A DNA stretch of 64,000 nucleotides, taken from positions 1,364,001 to 1,428,000 of the forward strand of contig NZ_JAPEMI010000002.1 of the NCBI RefSeq assembly GCF_026342835.1, read 5' to 3'. The stretch is from Streptomyces sp. NBC_00154 (GTDB taxonomy: Bacteria; Actinomycetota; Actinomycetes; Streptomycetales; Streptomycetaceae). This document shows positions 53,652 through 62,864 of the stretch, one piece after another (within the stretch, counting starts at the first letter, position 1; each line of letters begins with the position of its first letter). Under the pieces are notes generated by a model. It saw only the letters and a program-made list of their open reading frames with translations. It made no database searches and was not told the DNA's origin. The position numbers were made by a program, and so were the translations under genes.

Positions 53652-54946
53652 CGGAAGTGGCGAAGGATCTGCAGGATGTCGGGTCGGAGACCGATGGTCC
53701 GAGCCTGTGGCGGCAGCGGGATTTCATGCTGCTGTGGAGCGGTCAGACGGTAAGCGAGATGGGCTCGGCGGTCACCCAGATCGCACTGCCGCTCGTTGCG
53801 GTCGTCGCGCTCAAGGCGAGCACGTTTGAGGTAGGGCTGCTGACCGCCGCCACCACAGCGGCGTTCGCGGTGATCGCGCTGCCCGCAGGCGCGCTCGTGG
53901 ACCGGGGCTCCAAACGCTCCATCATGATCATCTGCAACATTCTCCGGCTGCTGATCATCGGCTCGGTCCCGGTGGTGGCTGCCCTCGGCAACCTGACGAT
54001 GACGCAGCTCTACACCGTCGCCGTGACAGCCGGCGTGTGCACGGTGTTCTTCGACGTCTCGTACCAGAGTTATGTGCCGTCGCTGGTCCCCGCCGATCTC
54101 CGGATGGACGCCAACGGCAAGCTGGGGACCACCCAGGCGTTCGCGCAACTCGGGGGACCCAGCCTGGGTGGGGGACTGGTCGCGACGTTCGGCGCCGCGG
54201 GGGCGATGACGGCCGACGCGATCTCCTACGCGATCTCGGTCTTCTCGATATCCGGAATCAGGACGCGCGAGGAGCCGCCGCCCGCGCGGCGCGAGGGCGA
54301 GACGTTGCGGAGCCGGATCGCCGAGGGATTGAGATTCGTCGTCGGGCACAAGATATTGCGGAGGGTCGTGGCGTGCACGGGCACCGCGAACCTGTTCAGC
54401 GGCATGAGTTCGGCGCTGGCGATGATTTTCCTCGTCCGGGTACTGCATGTGCGTCCCGGGCTGATCGGGTTGGTAGTGGCGGGCTCGGCTGTCGGCGGGA
54501 TCGCCGGGGGACTGTTCGCAGGCCGGCTCGCCAAGAGGATCGGCTCGGCGCGGATCATCTGGGTGTCGATGCTGGTGTTCAGCGCGCCGCAGGTCATTGC
54601 GGCGGCCGCCTGGCGAGGCTGGGGGGTGCTGCTGTTCCCGCTGGGCTGGGGCATCGCGTACTTCTCCGGGATGGTGTACAACGTCGCGCAGCTCAGCTAT
54701 CGGCAGTCGGTGACACCACCGGAGCTGATGGGCCGGATGAACGCGGCCGTGCGCTGGGTCGTGTGGGGCACACTGCCGCTCGGCGGCATCCTTGGCGGGG
54801 CACTCGGCACACTGATCGGGGTGCGGCCCACACTCTGGCTGGCGTTCATCGGTTCCTGGGCGGCCGGCTGGTTCGTGTTCTTCTCCCCGCTCCGCCACAT
54901 GCGCGATGTTCCTGGACCCGCGCCTGCCCCCGGTGTTAAGCGTTGA
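53648..54946 (+). CDS. MFS exporter, MFS_3/EntS-like
   Basis: A 432-residue, ~12-segment transporter. PSLWRQRDFMLLWSGQTVSEMGSAV opens the protein as in the MFS_3 group. The loop after segment 2 reads GALVDRGSKRSIMI, CTVFFDVSYQSYVPSLVPADLRMDANGKL is the mid-N-half signature, and VTPPELMGRMNAAVRWVVWGTLPLGG is the matching C-half. It exports an unknown compound. It shares this architecture with the exporter at 2270-3595. GTG 53648 overlaps the stop of the 47-residue gene upstream, suggesting translational coupling. Confidence 0.85.
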   Translation: MTEVAKDLQDVGSETDGPSLWRQRDFMLLWSGQTVSEMGSAVTQIALPLVAVVALKASTFEVGLLTAATTAAFAVIALPAGALVDRGSKRSIMIICNILRLLIIGSVPVVAALGNLTMTQLYTVAVTAGVCTVFFDVSYQSYVPSLVPADLRMDANGKLGTTQAFAQLGGPSLGGGLVATFGAAGAMTADAISYAISVFSISGIRTREEPPPARREGETLRSRIAEGLRFVVGHKILRRVVACTGTANLFSGMSSALAMIFLVRVLHVRPGLIGLVVAGSAVGGIAGGLFAGRLAKRIGSARIIWVSMLVFSAPQVIAAAAWRGWGVLLFPLGWGIAYFSGMVYNVAQLSYRQSVTPPELMGRMNAAVRWVVWGTLPLGGILGGALGTLIGVRPTLWLAFIGSWAAGWFVFFSPLRHMRDVPGPAPAPGVKR

Positions 54947-55357
54947 TGGTGAGCGCAGGGTCGTCGCTGAGGCCTACGCATACGGCATGGGCGAGGAGAG
55001 CCGGCCGGACGATCCCGGCGAGCTGCGCAAGTCGAATCCAGCCGCGTCGCGCTGGGCGCCGGCTCTTGCGGGGATCCGGCCGAGCAGACTGCAGGGGCTT
55101 TGGTACCCGTCTCAGCGGCTGCGGTCGCCGGGCGCGAGCAAGCTGGTCACCTCGGCGAGCCTGTGGCGCGCGGTCGCTCGCCCCGCGGTGCGGGCACCGG
55201 AGACTTCGCCCAGGCGTAGCCGCTCGTGCCGGCTCTGGTCTCGTATGGCTACGGCCAGGTGGCGTATTGCGCGCTGCAACTGCTCCCGTCGTCGTTTCCA
55301 CCCCCGGGGCATCTCGTTGAGCTGCAGGAAGGTTCTTACGATCAAGGAGATCAGCAA
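54947..55357. other. Gap upstream of the secreted DUF6299-like gene
   Basis: No convincing gene. A 66-codon Arg-rich frame on the minus strand (55112-55312) lacks a ribosome site and any domain similarity. The promoter for the next gene presumably lies near 55300. Confidence 0.4.
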
Positions 55358-55795
55358 GTGCGAGGAAGTCTTGTTGCCGCCGGCGTCGTGGCAATCGGCG
55401 GCGCTCTTCTGACAGCAGCCGCGGGTCCGGTCGGTGCCGCTGATGTTCAAGCAGTGTCCGCCGCCGCGACCGGGACGGTTTCCACGGACGGAACTGTCAC
55501 CCTCTCTGGCACCTATCGCTGTTCGCCGTTGTCGGGTCCCGGGCCGGTCTTCGTGTCTTCCACGGTGCGGGCCGGCGAAGTGCGGCACGGCATCGGCGGT
55601 ACGGCAGCAACGTGCGACGGCGTCGAACACACGTGGGTGAACCAGGACAAGCCCGTGCACGGAGCCCCAGTGGCACCGGGGCCGGCCGAGGTAGAAGCGA
55701 CCCTCGTGCACCTGGACACGAGAAGTGGCCTGCCCATGCCACGCATCATCGTGACCGACCGACACGAGATCGAGCTGCGTCCCGCGAAGGGCTGA
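55358..55795 (+). CDS. Small secreted protein, DUF6299-like
   Basis: A 145-residue exported protein. Residues 1-~30 (VRGSLVAAGVVAIGGALLTAAAGPVGAAD) are a Sec signal peptide. The mature part is a beta-rich Ig-like domain: GTVSTDGTVTLSGTYRCSP, HGIGGTAATCDGVEHTWVNQ, PGPAEVEATLVHLDTRSGLPMPRI. Its two Cys probably form a disulfide. It resembles a Streptomyces family of unknown function, often called DUF6299. GTG 55358 is fixed by AAGGAGA 7 nt upstream. It stands alone; nothing in the context suggests a substrate. Confidence 0.75.
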   Translation: MRGSLVAAGVVAIGGALLTAAAGPVGAADVQAVSAAATGTVSTDGTVTLSGTYRCSPLSGPGPVFVSSTVRAGEVRHGIGGTAATCDGVEHTWVNQDKPVHGAPVAPGPAEVEATLVHLDTRSGLPMPRIIVTDRHEIELRPAKG

Positions 55796-56027
55796 CGGGC
55801 CCGGCCGATCGTGCGCTACCGGAAGCGGGCCGCGGGGGACGCACAGATCGCAGCCGGCGCAGAGGCCGAGGCGCCACCCGCACTCAGCCATCGCGTGACC
55901 CGGGGCGGCGCGGCCGGAACCTTGGGGGCAGGGGCGGTCGGAGCCTTGGGGCGGGTTGCTTCACGCTGGGAGCCTTCGCCGCGAAAATCGCTGTCCGGCT
56001 GTCGGAGCACGGTGATAGACAGTCAGC

Positions 56028-56834
56028 GTGGCAAGGACTCTGGAGTTCCCCGTTCTGCTGCGGCTGATCGACGAACGGTCGGTCGCGTTCCGGGCCGCGG
56101 TCGCCTCCGCGCCCAGCCTCGAGGTGCAGGTGTCGACCTGCCCCGAGTGGACGCTGCTGGATCTGGTGCAGCACCTGGGCAAGGGGCACCGCCGCTGGGC
56201 CGCCACCGTCGCCGCAGGGCCTGCCGAGGCTCGCCCTGCCGAGACCGCTTCGGAGGGTGCTCCGGCTGCGCCCCGGGAGCGCGAGGCCCTTCTTGCCTGG
56301 TCGGCCGAGTCCACGGAGCAGCTGCTGAGCGCATTGCGGGAGTCCGGCCCGGATCGCGGCTGCTGGACGTGGTGGGGTGGGTCGCAGTCGCCGCAGACCT
56401 GCGGTGCCGTCGCCCGGCACCAGCTCCAGGAGGTCGCGGTGCACACCTACGACGCCCAGATCACCCTGGGCGCCCCACAGCCGCTGCCGGACGAGGCGGC
56501 ACTCGACGGTGTCGACGAGTTCCTGTCCACCTGCTGCGCAACGACGGACGCCTGGCCGCATGAGCCCGCTGTCGTCGACTACCACGCCACCGAGGGCGGT
56601 TCCTGGCGCCTCTCGCTCTCCGCCGACGGTGCATGGACCACTCGTCTCCCCACGCCCGACACGATGCCCGCCACAACTGCCGACGAGGACCCGGACACGG
56701 CCGACGCCTCCCTCCGGGGCACGGCCAGTGAGCTGGTCCTGGCCCTGTACGGCCGTATTCCGGTGGACTCCCTGAAGCTCGACGGCGACCGACGTCTCTT
56801 CGACCTGCTCCTGGCCTGGGACCCGGATGAGTAG
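56028..56834 (+). CDS. Maleylpyruvate isomerase-family mycothiol-dependent enzyme
   Basis: A 268-residue protein of the mycothiol-dependent maleylpyruvate isomerase N-terminal/DinB fold. The four-helix bundle carries the metal ligands: His in WTLLDLVQHLGKGHRRWA (about residue 49), and the Glu and His of RHQLQEVAVHTYDAQI (about 133-148). The C-terminal part (about 180-268) is an MDMPI_C-like domain ending LDGDRRLFDLLLAW. Members act with mycothiol, the actinobacterial thiol, on unknown electrophiles. Start GTG 56028. The RidA remnant begins 3 nt after its stop. Confidence 0.85.
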   Translation: MARTLEFPVLLRLIDERSVAFRAAVASAPSLEVQVSTCPEWTLLDLVQHLGKGHRRWAATVAAGPAEARPAETASEGAPAAPREREALLAWSAESTEQLLSALRESGPDRGCWTWWGGSQSPQTCGAVARHQLQEVAVHTYDAQITLGAPQPLPDEAALDGVDEFLSTCCATTDAWPHEPAVVDYHATEGGSWRLSLSADGAWTTRLPTPDTMPATTADEDPDTADASLRGTASELVLALYGRIPVDSLKLDGDRRLFDLLLAWDPDE

Positions 56835-56837
56835 GAC

Positions 56838-56966
56838 GTGACGATGCGCCACATCGTGCGCCCCGAGGGCATGCCTCCCACCAACGACTACACCCACGCC
56901 GTCGTCGCGTCCGGGCCCCTGATCGCGATCTCCGGCCAGGTTCCCTTCGATGCCTCGGGCCAGGAC
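56838..56966 (+). pseudogene. RidA/YjgF-family N-terminal remnant
   Basis: From GTG 56838 the frame reads RHIVRPEGMPPTNDYTHAVV then ASGPLIAISGQVPFDASGQD, the first ~40 residues of a RidA-type enamine deaminase. Then the similarity ends; the frame continues into sequence antisense to the next gene's end. The catalytic Arg and trimer core are missing. It directly follows the mycothiol-type gene and was probably cut by a deletion that brought in the aldo/keto reductase. Confidence 0.7.
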
Positions 56967-57034
56967 GGCTCGCTGAGCCAGGTCAGCGTGCTGGTGCACC
57001 CGGGTTCCGTGCGGGGGCCAGGTGGCACAACCGG

Positions 57035-57886
57035 TCAGTTGTCCAGGCGCCGCTTGCCGAGCTGGCCGGCAACGGCGGGGTCGCGGTGGTCGAAGAACAG
57101 CGAGCCGCCGGTCTCCAAGGTGGCGATGGACGCCATCTGGTCGTCGGTGAGTGCGAAGTCGAAGACGTCGATGTTCTCCGCCATGCGCTCAGTGCGCGCC
57201 GACTTGGGGATCGCGACGACGCCGCGCTGGACCAGCCAGCGCAGCGCGACCTGAGCCACGGACTTTCCGTGCTTCTCGGCGATCCCGCTCAGGACCGGGT
57301 GAGTGAACAGATTGTTGCGGCCTTCGGCGAACCCGCCCCACGACTGGATCTGGACCCCGTGCTCGCCCATGAGCTCCTGGTCGGCCGTGCGCTGGAAAAA
57401 GGGGTGGGTCTCGATCTGGTTGATCGCGGGCGTGACGTCGTTGTTGACGATGAGGTCGACGAGCCGGTCGGGGTAGAAGTTGGCGACGCCGATCGCCTTG
57501 ATACGGCCCTCGCGGTAGAGGTCCTGCATGGCGCGCCACTGGCCGTACACGTCGCCGTACGGCTGGTGCATCAGGTACAGGTCGAGGTAATCGAGGCCGA
57601 GCTTGTTCAGCGATGTCTCGAAGGCGCGCTTGGTGTTCCCCTGCGCCGGCGCGTCCTGGATCCACAACTTGGTGGTGACGAACAGCTCTTCGCGCGGGAC
57701 GCCGCTGTTCTTGATCGCGCGGCCGACGGCCTCTTCGTTCTGGTACGCGGCGGCGGTGTCGAGCAGCCGGTAGCCGGCCGCGAGGGCGTCGGTGACGGCC
57801 TGCTCGGTCTCCTCCGGCGGGATCTGGAACACGCCGAAGCCGAGGATCGGCATTTCGACGCCGTTGTTCAAGGTGACGGTCTGCAT
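57035..57886 (-). CDS. Aldo/keto reductase (AKR family, 2,5-diketogluconate reductase-like)
   Basis: A 283-residue NADPH-dependent TIM-barrel reductase. The catalytic tetrad is visible: Asp and Tyr in YRLLDTAAAYQNEEAVG (about residues 45-50), Lys in LFVTTKLWIQD (about 75) and His in LYLMHQPYGDV (about 108). The cofactor phosphate site is VVAIPKSARTERMAENIDVFDFAL. NNGVEMPILGFGVFQI is the standard N-terminus. It reduces small aldehydes or ketones; substrate unassigned. ATG 57886 begins the conserved fold. The alcohol dehydrogenase gene lies 86 bp upstream in the same direction, so the two may form a pair. Confidence 0.9.
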   Translation of the reverse strand: MQTVTLNNGVEMPILGFGVFQIPPEETEQAVTDALAAGYRLLDTAAAYQNEEAVGRAIKNSGVPREELFVTTKLWIQDAPAQGNTKRAFETSLNKLGLDYLDLYLMHQPYGDVYGQWRAMQDLYREGRIKAIGVANFYPDRLVDLIVNNDVTPAINQIETHPFFQRTADQELMGEHGVQIQSWGGFAEGRNNLFTHPVLSGIAEKHGKSVAQVALRWLVQRGVVAIPKSARTERMAENIDVFDFALTDDQMASIATLETGGSLFFDHRDPAVAGQLGKRRLDN

Positions 57887-57972
57887 CGGTTTTCCTTTTC
57901 GAATGAGGTGCGGGCGGGGCCGGCCGGTCAGTGGTCGCCCAGGGACCGGCACCACGCGGGTGGCAGTACTGG

Positions 57973-59007
57973 TCAGAGGGTGATGAGGGCCTTGAGGACG
58001 CGGCGGTCGGCCATGGACTGGTAGGCGACAGGAACCTGGTCGAGGGAGAAGTTCCTGTCGAAGACGCGGCCGGGGTCGATGCTGCCGTCCAGGACGTCCG
58101 GCAGCAGCTCGTCGATGTAGGCGCGGGCCGGGCTGGCACCGCCTGTGAGGGTGATGTTCCGCATGATCATGGAGGGGCCGACGGGCCCTTCTTCGTACTG
58201 CGGGACGCCCAGTCGGCTGATGGTGCCGCCGTCGATGACCGCGCCGAGAGCGGTCTCCAGCGTCTGGCGGGTGCCGACGGCCTCGATCACCTTCTCGACG
58301 CCGTCGCTGCCGGTCAGGTCCCGTACACGGGCGACGCCTTCTTCGCCGCGCTCGGCAACGACGTCAGAAGCGCCGAACTCGCGGCCCAGGTCGGTGCGGT
58401 CGGTGTGCCGTCCCATGAGGATGATCTGCTCGGCGCCGAGCCGCCTGGCGGCGATGACCGCGCAGAGGCCGACCGCGCCGTCTCCGATGACCAGCACGGA
58501 GTCGCCGTGGCTGACGCCGGCCGTGACGGCGCCGTGGTGACCGGTGCCCATCACGTCCGACAGGGTCAGCAGCGAGGGCAGCATTGCAGAGTCGGTGCCG
58601 ACGGGCAGTTTGACCAGGGTGCCGTCGGCCTGCGGGACGCGCACCGCCTCGCCCTGGCCGCCGTCCACGTCGGCAAAGCCGTACCGGCCTCCCTGACGGC
58701 ACGAGGTGTGCAGGCCCCTGGCACAGAAGCCGCAGGTGTTGTCGCAGTACTTGAACGGGGTGACGACCAGGTCTCCCGGCTTGACGGAGGTGACCTGTGC
58801 ACCGGTCTCCTCCACCACGCCGAGGAACTCGTGTCCCATGGGGCGGCCGGTGTCGGCGGCGGGCATCGACTTGTAGGGCCACAGATCGCTGCCGCACACG
58901 CACGACAGGACGGTGCGCACGATGGCGTCGGTGGGCTGCTGGATCTTCGGGTCGGGACGGTCCTCGATCCGGACGTCTCCGGCTCCGTACATCACTGCTG
59001 CGCGCAT
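57973..59007 (-). CDS. Zinc-dependent alcohol dehydrogenase (MDR family)
   Basis: A 344-residue medium-chain dehydrogenase. Catalytic zinc ligands are Cys of CVCGSDLW (about residue 38) and His-Glu of GRPMGHEFLGVVEE (about 59-60). The structural-zinc Cys cluster is KYCDNTCGFCARGLHTSC (about 88-105). The NAD-binding motif is VLVIGDGAVGLCAVIAARRLGAEQIILMGRH. Similar actinobacterial proteins are annotated as glutathione-independent formaldehyde or threonine-type dehydrogenases, but the substrate is open. ATG 59007 starts MRAAVMYGAGDVRIE, the usual N-terminus. It is followed by the aldo/keto reductase. Confidence 0.9.
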   Translation of the reverse strand: MRAAVMYGAGDVRIEDRPDPKIQQPTDAIVRTVLSCVCGSDLWPYKSMPAADTGRPMGHEFLGVVEETGAQVTSVKPGDLVVTPFKYCDNTCGFCARGLHTSCRQGGRYGFADVDGGQGEAVRVPQADGTLVKLPVGTDSAMLPSLLTLSDVMGTGHHGAVTAGVSHGDSVLVIGDGAVGLCAVIAARRLGAEQIILMGRHTDRTDLGREFGASDVVAERGEEGVARVRDLTGSDGVEKVIEAVGTRQTLETALGAVIDGGTISRLGVPQYEEGPVGPSMIMRNITLTGGASPARAYIDELLPDVLDGSIDPGRVFDRNFSLDQVPVAYQSMADRRVLKALITL

Positions 59008-59158
59008 GGAAGGTGCTCCTGCTCTGGAGGATTCCGCCGTTCGCGGCGGAGAGGGGGTTTCTGGGAGTTCGGCCTGGTACTGCACGATCGGGGCACGTCC
59101 TGGCATCGGGCCGGTGCCATCAGGTCGAAGGACGAAGGCGTGCGGGGTGGGGGCCGGG

Positions 59159-60727
59159 TCAGCGTTCGAGCAACTGCCGCCCGGCTTGCGTGTGGGTCGC
59201 GCCGACAACCGGGGGCAGGCTGCCGAGCTTGCCGATCTGCCCGGTGGCCGGCTCGATGCCGCCGGCGGCGTGGCCTGTTGGTTCACGAGCGGGTGGTGGG
59301 CCGAGCAGAAAGCTCGCCGCGGTGGTGAGCAGGAGTGCTGCGGCGGCGATGAGCAGGCTGGTTTCAAGCCCCGTTGCGAGGTGGTCATGGTCGGCGATAA
59401 GCGCGCCGAAGACCGCAACAGCGAGCGCTCCGCCGATCTGGCGGGAGGTGTTCAACACGCCGCTGGCCGTGCCGGCCCGCCCGGCTGCCACCTGGTCGAG
59501 CAGCAGGGAAGTCAAGGCGGGGACAGCCAGCGAACCACCTGCACCGACCGGGACCATCGCGGCGATGAGCAGCCACGTCGGCGCGGAGGCGGGCACGAGC
59601 GCCAACAGGATCAGGCCGGCCATCATGGCCACCTGCCCGGTGATCACCGGCATGCGGGGGCTGAACCGTGCGGCGAACCAGGCCGCGGTGGGGCTGATGA
59701 ACGCGGTCAGCAGGGTCATGGGTACGAACGCCAGCCCGGTGGCCGGCGCGGACATTCCCTTGGCCTGCTGCAGATAAAGACTGAGCAGGAAGATCATGCC
59801 GTAGAAGCCGACATTGAGCGCAAAGCCGATGGCGGCCGAGACCACCATGGTGCGCTCGCGCAGAAGCGTCAATCCGATCATGGAATGCGGGCCGCGGGCC
59901 TGCGCCACAACGAACACCACGGCCGCGACCACGGCCAGTGCGAACGAGACGATCGCCTGCACCGCGGTGAAGCCGTCGGCACCGGCCTTGATTGCCCCGA
60001 ACGTCAACGCGCCCATCGCTACGATCGCCGAGAGCTGTCCCGTCCAGTCGAACGGCGCCTGCTCCGAGCGCGGCGAGCGGTGGGTGCGTGCCAGGAGGAA
60101 CAGTGCGATCAAGCCGACGGGCAGGTTGACGAAGAAGATCAGCCGCCAATCGACCTGACTGAGGAAACCACCCGCGACCGGACCCGCCGCCGAGCCGACG
60201 GAGCCACCCAGCGCCCACACGGAGATCGCCTTCGCCCGCTTGCCCCCGTCCGGGAACGCCTCCCGAATCAGCGCCAGAGAGGACGGCACGATCACCGCGG
60301 CGCCGGCGCCCTGCACCAGCCGCGCGGCGACAAGCACCCCCAGATTCGGCGCCAGTCCGCAGACGGCGGAGGCAGCCACGAACACGGCCAGGCCGACAGC
60401 GAAGGTGCGGCGGGCCCCGAGCCGGTCGGTCAGCGAGCCTGCCGACAGCAGCAGAGCGGCGAACATCAGCGTGTAGCCATCGATCACCCACTGCAGCCCT
60501 GTGATGCCGCCGCCCAGACTGTTCCGGATCGACGGCAGTGCCACGTTGACGACCAAGGCGTCCAGCGTGATGACAAAGAACCCCAGCAGCGCGGCCCCCA
60601 GTGCCACGGCAGAGCCTGGACGACGCGTCGCTGTGGCCTGTTCCGCCCCTGGGAGGGGCGTTGGGCAGGTGGTGTACACGAGGGGGGCGCTCCAACTAGA
60701 GAGGGGTGAAGTGGCGACGTCATCCAC
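59159..60727 (-). CDS. DHA2-type MFS drug exporter (14 membrane segments)
   Basis: A 522-residue EmrB/QacA-type proton-driven exporter. Motif A-like GSLTDRLGARRTFAVGLAVF follows the second segment. Motif C region GGSVGSAAGPVAGGFLSQ marks antiporters, and LDALVVNVALPSIRNSLGGG is the DHA2 first-segment motif. The last ~50 residues are a Pro/Gly-rich tail. It is divergent from an XRE-type regulator, the usual layout for a drug-responsive pump. Start GTG 60727 (VDDVATS); an ATG six bases inside the frame's complement does not fit. Substrate unknown. Confidence 0.9.
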   Translation of the reverse strand: MDDVATSPLSSWSAPLVYTTCPTPLPGAEQATATRRPGSAVALGAALLGFFVITLDALVVNVALPSIRNSLGGGITGLQWVIDGYTLMFAALLLSAGSLTDRLGARRTFAVGLAVFVAASAVCGLAPNLGVLVAARLVQGAGAAVIVPSSLALIREAFPDGGKRAKAISVWALGGSVGSAAGPVAGGFLSQVDWRLIFFVNLPVGLIALFLLARTHRSPRSEQAPFDWTGQLSAIVAMGALTFGAIKAGADGFTAVQAIVSFALAVVAAVVFVVAQARGPHSMIGLTLLRERTMVVSAAIGFALNVGFYGMIFLLSLYLQQAKGMSAPATGLAFVPMTLLTAFISPTAAWFAARFSPRMPVITGQVAMMAGLILLALVPASAPTWLLIAAMVPVGAGGSLAVPALTSLLLDQVAAGRAGTASGVLNTSRQIGGALAVAVFGALIADHDHLATGLETSLLIAAAALLLTTAASFLLGPPPAREPTGHAAGGIEPATGQIGKLGSLPPVVGATHTQAGRQLLER

Positions 60728-60832
60728 CGTGCCGCCCCGCGCGCCGGACAGGCAGGCCGGGTTATGCAGGGGAATGGCGTTCAGGGGTAATGACAGGGCC
60801 CCCCAGCACGCCTGCCATACAGGTCAGAGGGT

Positions 60833-61762
60833 GTGAGACTGAAGTACATGGCATCCCTGGACATCAGCAGCGACGGCGGCTCCGAGCTGGGCCGGTTTCT
60901 GCGTGCCCGCCGCACCCAGACCACGCCCGACCAGGTCGGCCTCACCGTCGGCGCGGGCCTGCGCCGCACCCCGGGTCTGCGCCGCGAGGAGCTGGCCACG
61001 CTGGCCGGCATCAGCATCGACTACTACGTCCGCCTCGAGCGTGGCAAGGAGACCCGCCCCAGCCCCTCCGTGCTCGACGCCCTCGCCCGCGCCCTGCAGC
61101 TGGACGACCAGCAGCACCACCATCTGCGGGAGCTGGCCGCCCGCGCCGCCCGCTACGCGCCCGAGCCGCCGCCCGCACCGAGCCGCACCGTGCGCCCTTA
61201 CCTGAAGCTGCTGCTGGAGACGCTGCGCCCGAGTCCGGCGTACGTCATCAGCCGCAGCATGGACCTGCTCGCCTGGAACCCCGGAGGGCTGGCCCTGTAT
61301 GCGGGGCTGGACGACTGGCCCGCCAAGCAGCGGAACCTCGCCCGCTACTTCTTCCTGCACCCCACGGCCCGCAGCCTGTTCCCCGACTGGGACAAGCAGG
61401 TCCGCGCCTGCGTCGCCCGCCTGCGCGCCCTGGCCGGAACCGCGCCCGACGCCCCCGACCTGACCGCCCTCGTCGGCGAACTGCTGCTCAAGAGCCCTGA
61501 CTTCGCCAAGCTGTGGGAGCGATACGACGTCACCGGCCGCAAGTCGGCACACAAGACGTTCCACCACCCGCACGTCGGCACGATCACGCTCGCCGCCCAG
61601 TCCATGCAGCTGGAGGGCACCCCGGGCCAGCGCCTCGGTGTCTACCTCGCCGAACCCGGCACTCCCGACCACGACGCCATGCTGCTGCTGGACATGACCG
61701 CGCCCCAACCCGCGGCGCGCCCGGCCGCGAACGACGAGGCGAACCCGCACACACCGTCCTGA
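60833..61762 (+). CDS. XRE/MmyB-type transcriptional regulator
   Basis: A 309-residue regulator with an N-terminal helix-turn-helix (LGRFLRARRTQTTPDQVGL, then RTPGLRREELATLAGISIDYYVRLERGKETRPSPSVLDALARAL, about 20-95). A PAS-like MmyB ligand domain follows (YVISRSMDLLAWNPGGLALY, HPTARSLFPDWDKQV, YDVTGRKSAHKTFHHPHVG, LTL-like late strands, about 110-285). This group usually controls an adjacent dehydrogenase or pump; here it is divergent from the DHA2 exporter by 105 bp. Start is GTG 60833, or ATG 60848 five codons later. Confidence 0.88.
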   Translation: MRLKYMASLDISSDGGSELGRFLRARRTQTTPDQVGLTVGAGLRRTPGLRREELATLAGISIDYYVRLERGKETRPSPSVLDALARALQLDDQQHHHLRELAARAARYAPEPPPAPSRTVRPYLKLLLETLRPSPAYVISRSMDLLAWNPGGLALYAGLDDWPAKQRNLARYFFLHPTARSLFPDWDKQVRACVARLRALAGTAPDAPDLTALVGELLLKSPDFAKLWERYDVTGRKSAHKTFHHPHVGTITLAAQSMQLEGTPGQRLGVYLAEPGTPDHDAMLLLDMTAPQPAARPAANDEANPHTPS

Positions 61763-62224
61763 CACCGCGCGCCGAAGCACGGTGGGCCTTCTGCGGCCGC
61801 GACCGCTGCGGCCACTGTCAGATTCGGCTTGCTCCGACCGTCCCGCACGAAGTGAGCAGTCGCCTGCCGTTTCCGCGGCTCTGCCGCCAGGTACTTTTTT
61901 CTGCCAAGCAGTCGTCGCATTCGGTCGGTGCCGTCCTGGTCCAGAAGCCTCGCCCGGCCGCTCAAGCTCGGCACACCGGGTTGGATCCTGCCGCAGTGGC
62001 TGGACGCTGTGACGACGCCCCGTGCGTCATAGCGGGTCCGTCCGACCTTCCAGGCGGGATCCGTCCAGATGGGCGGCTTGCCATACCGGGGTCAGGGCCG
62101 GGATGCCGTCCCTGCGATAGGTCGTCAGGCTGACCGTACGGGTTCGGCTCCGCCGGTCGAGCACGTTCTCTTCCAGCGTGCCGCTTGGGCCCCGTGACAC
62201 GGGAGGCCGCCTTCTTCATGTCGG
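61763..62224. other. Gap, no gene seen
   Basis: About 460 bases with short GC-rich shadow frames only. The codon bias of the flanking genes is lost here. It borders the epimerase/6PGDH relics and looks like decayed sequence. Confidence 0.4.
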
Positions 62225-62548
62225 TCACGACTGGAGGCTGTCGTTCTCGGGCAGGGTCAGCCCCAGCCGGATCTGGCCGTCGGCGGTCGCCACGATCGTC
62301 TCGCTGACATTCCGGAGCTCCCAGCCCAGTATCGAACGGGCTTTCTTATTCCTGATGACGGGGATCCGGCCCTGCAGACCTGCTGCCTCCCGCAGGGCCG
62401 GCTCGGTCTTCGCGGCCTCGTGACCCTGCTCGATGGTCAGTTCAGCGGAGGCCAGCAGGTCGCCCGCGGCGGGGAAGTGCTTGCGCAGTATCTGCGCCAT
62501 GTCGAACAAGCTGATCGACGGCCCACTGACGGCGACGAACCGCTCGCC
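62225..62548 (-). pseudogene. NAD-dependent epimerase/dehydratase, C-terminal remnant
   Basis: The minus frame reads ERFVAVSGPSISLFDMAQIL, then RNKKARSILGWELRNVSETI and VATADGQIRLGL. That is the end of an extended short-chain dehydrogenase (dihydroflavonol-reductase or epimerase type). The Rossmann half and the YxxxK active site are missing. Immediately upstream, in another frame, is the start of a different gene (6PGDH remnant), so the fragment has no start of its own. Confidence 0.65.
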
Positions 62549-62555
62549 CGCCGCC

Positions 62556-62631
62556 TTCGGGCGAAGTTGCGGGCCAGGTTACGGCCCATCACGCCGAGTC
62601 CGCTGGAGCCGATGTGTGCGGTTTCCTGCAT
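62556..62631 (-). pseudogene. gnd: 6-Phosphogluconate dehydrogenase, N-terminal scrap
   Basis: From ATG 62631 the frame reads MQETAHIGSSGLGVMGRNLA and on to RNFARR, which is the NADP-binding start (GLxVMGxNLA) of 6-phosphogluconate dehydrogenase. After ~25 residues the similarity ends and the epimerase fragment begins out of frame. A recombination scar joining two unrelated genes. Confidence 0.6.
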
Positions 62632-62864
62632 GGAGGACGGTGGGACGGCGATGGACGAGTGTGCCCGGCAACTGGGCCGCGGCATGCGCAGATTGATCCG
62701 AGATGGCGTGTGTACGGCCTGTGCGAGCCGACCGATGGTGGTCCTGGGCTGCGAGGCGGCGAAGCCATGGTCCAGTGAATCAGTTGACGCCGGTAGTCCG
62801 TCTCCCGCCGTAGGTCGGGGCGGCGTGGAGACGGACTGTGCGTGGCTGCCGGGGCAGGTGCCGG

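Noticed and set aside
55112..55312. A 66-residue Arg-rich minus-strand frame starting MPRGWKRRREQL
   Set aside because: No ribosome site, no recognisable domain, and it covers the likely promoter region of the secreted protein gene.
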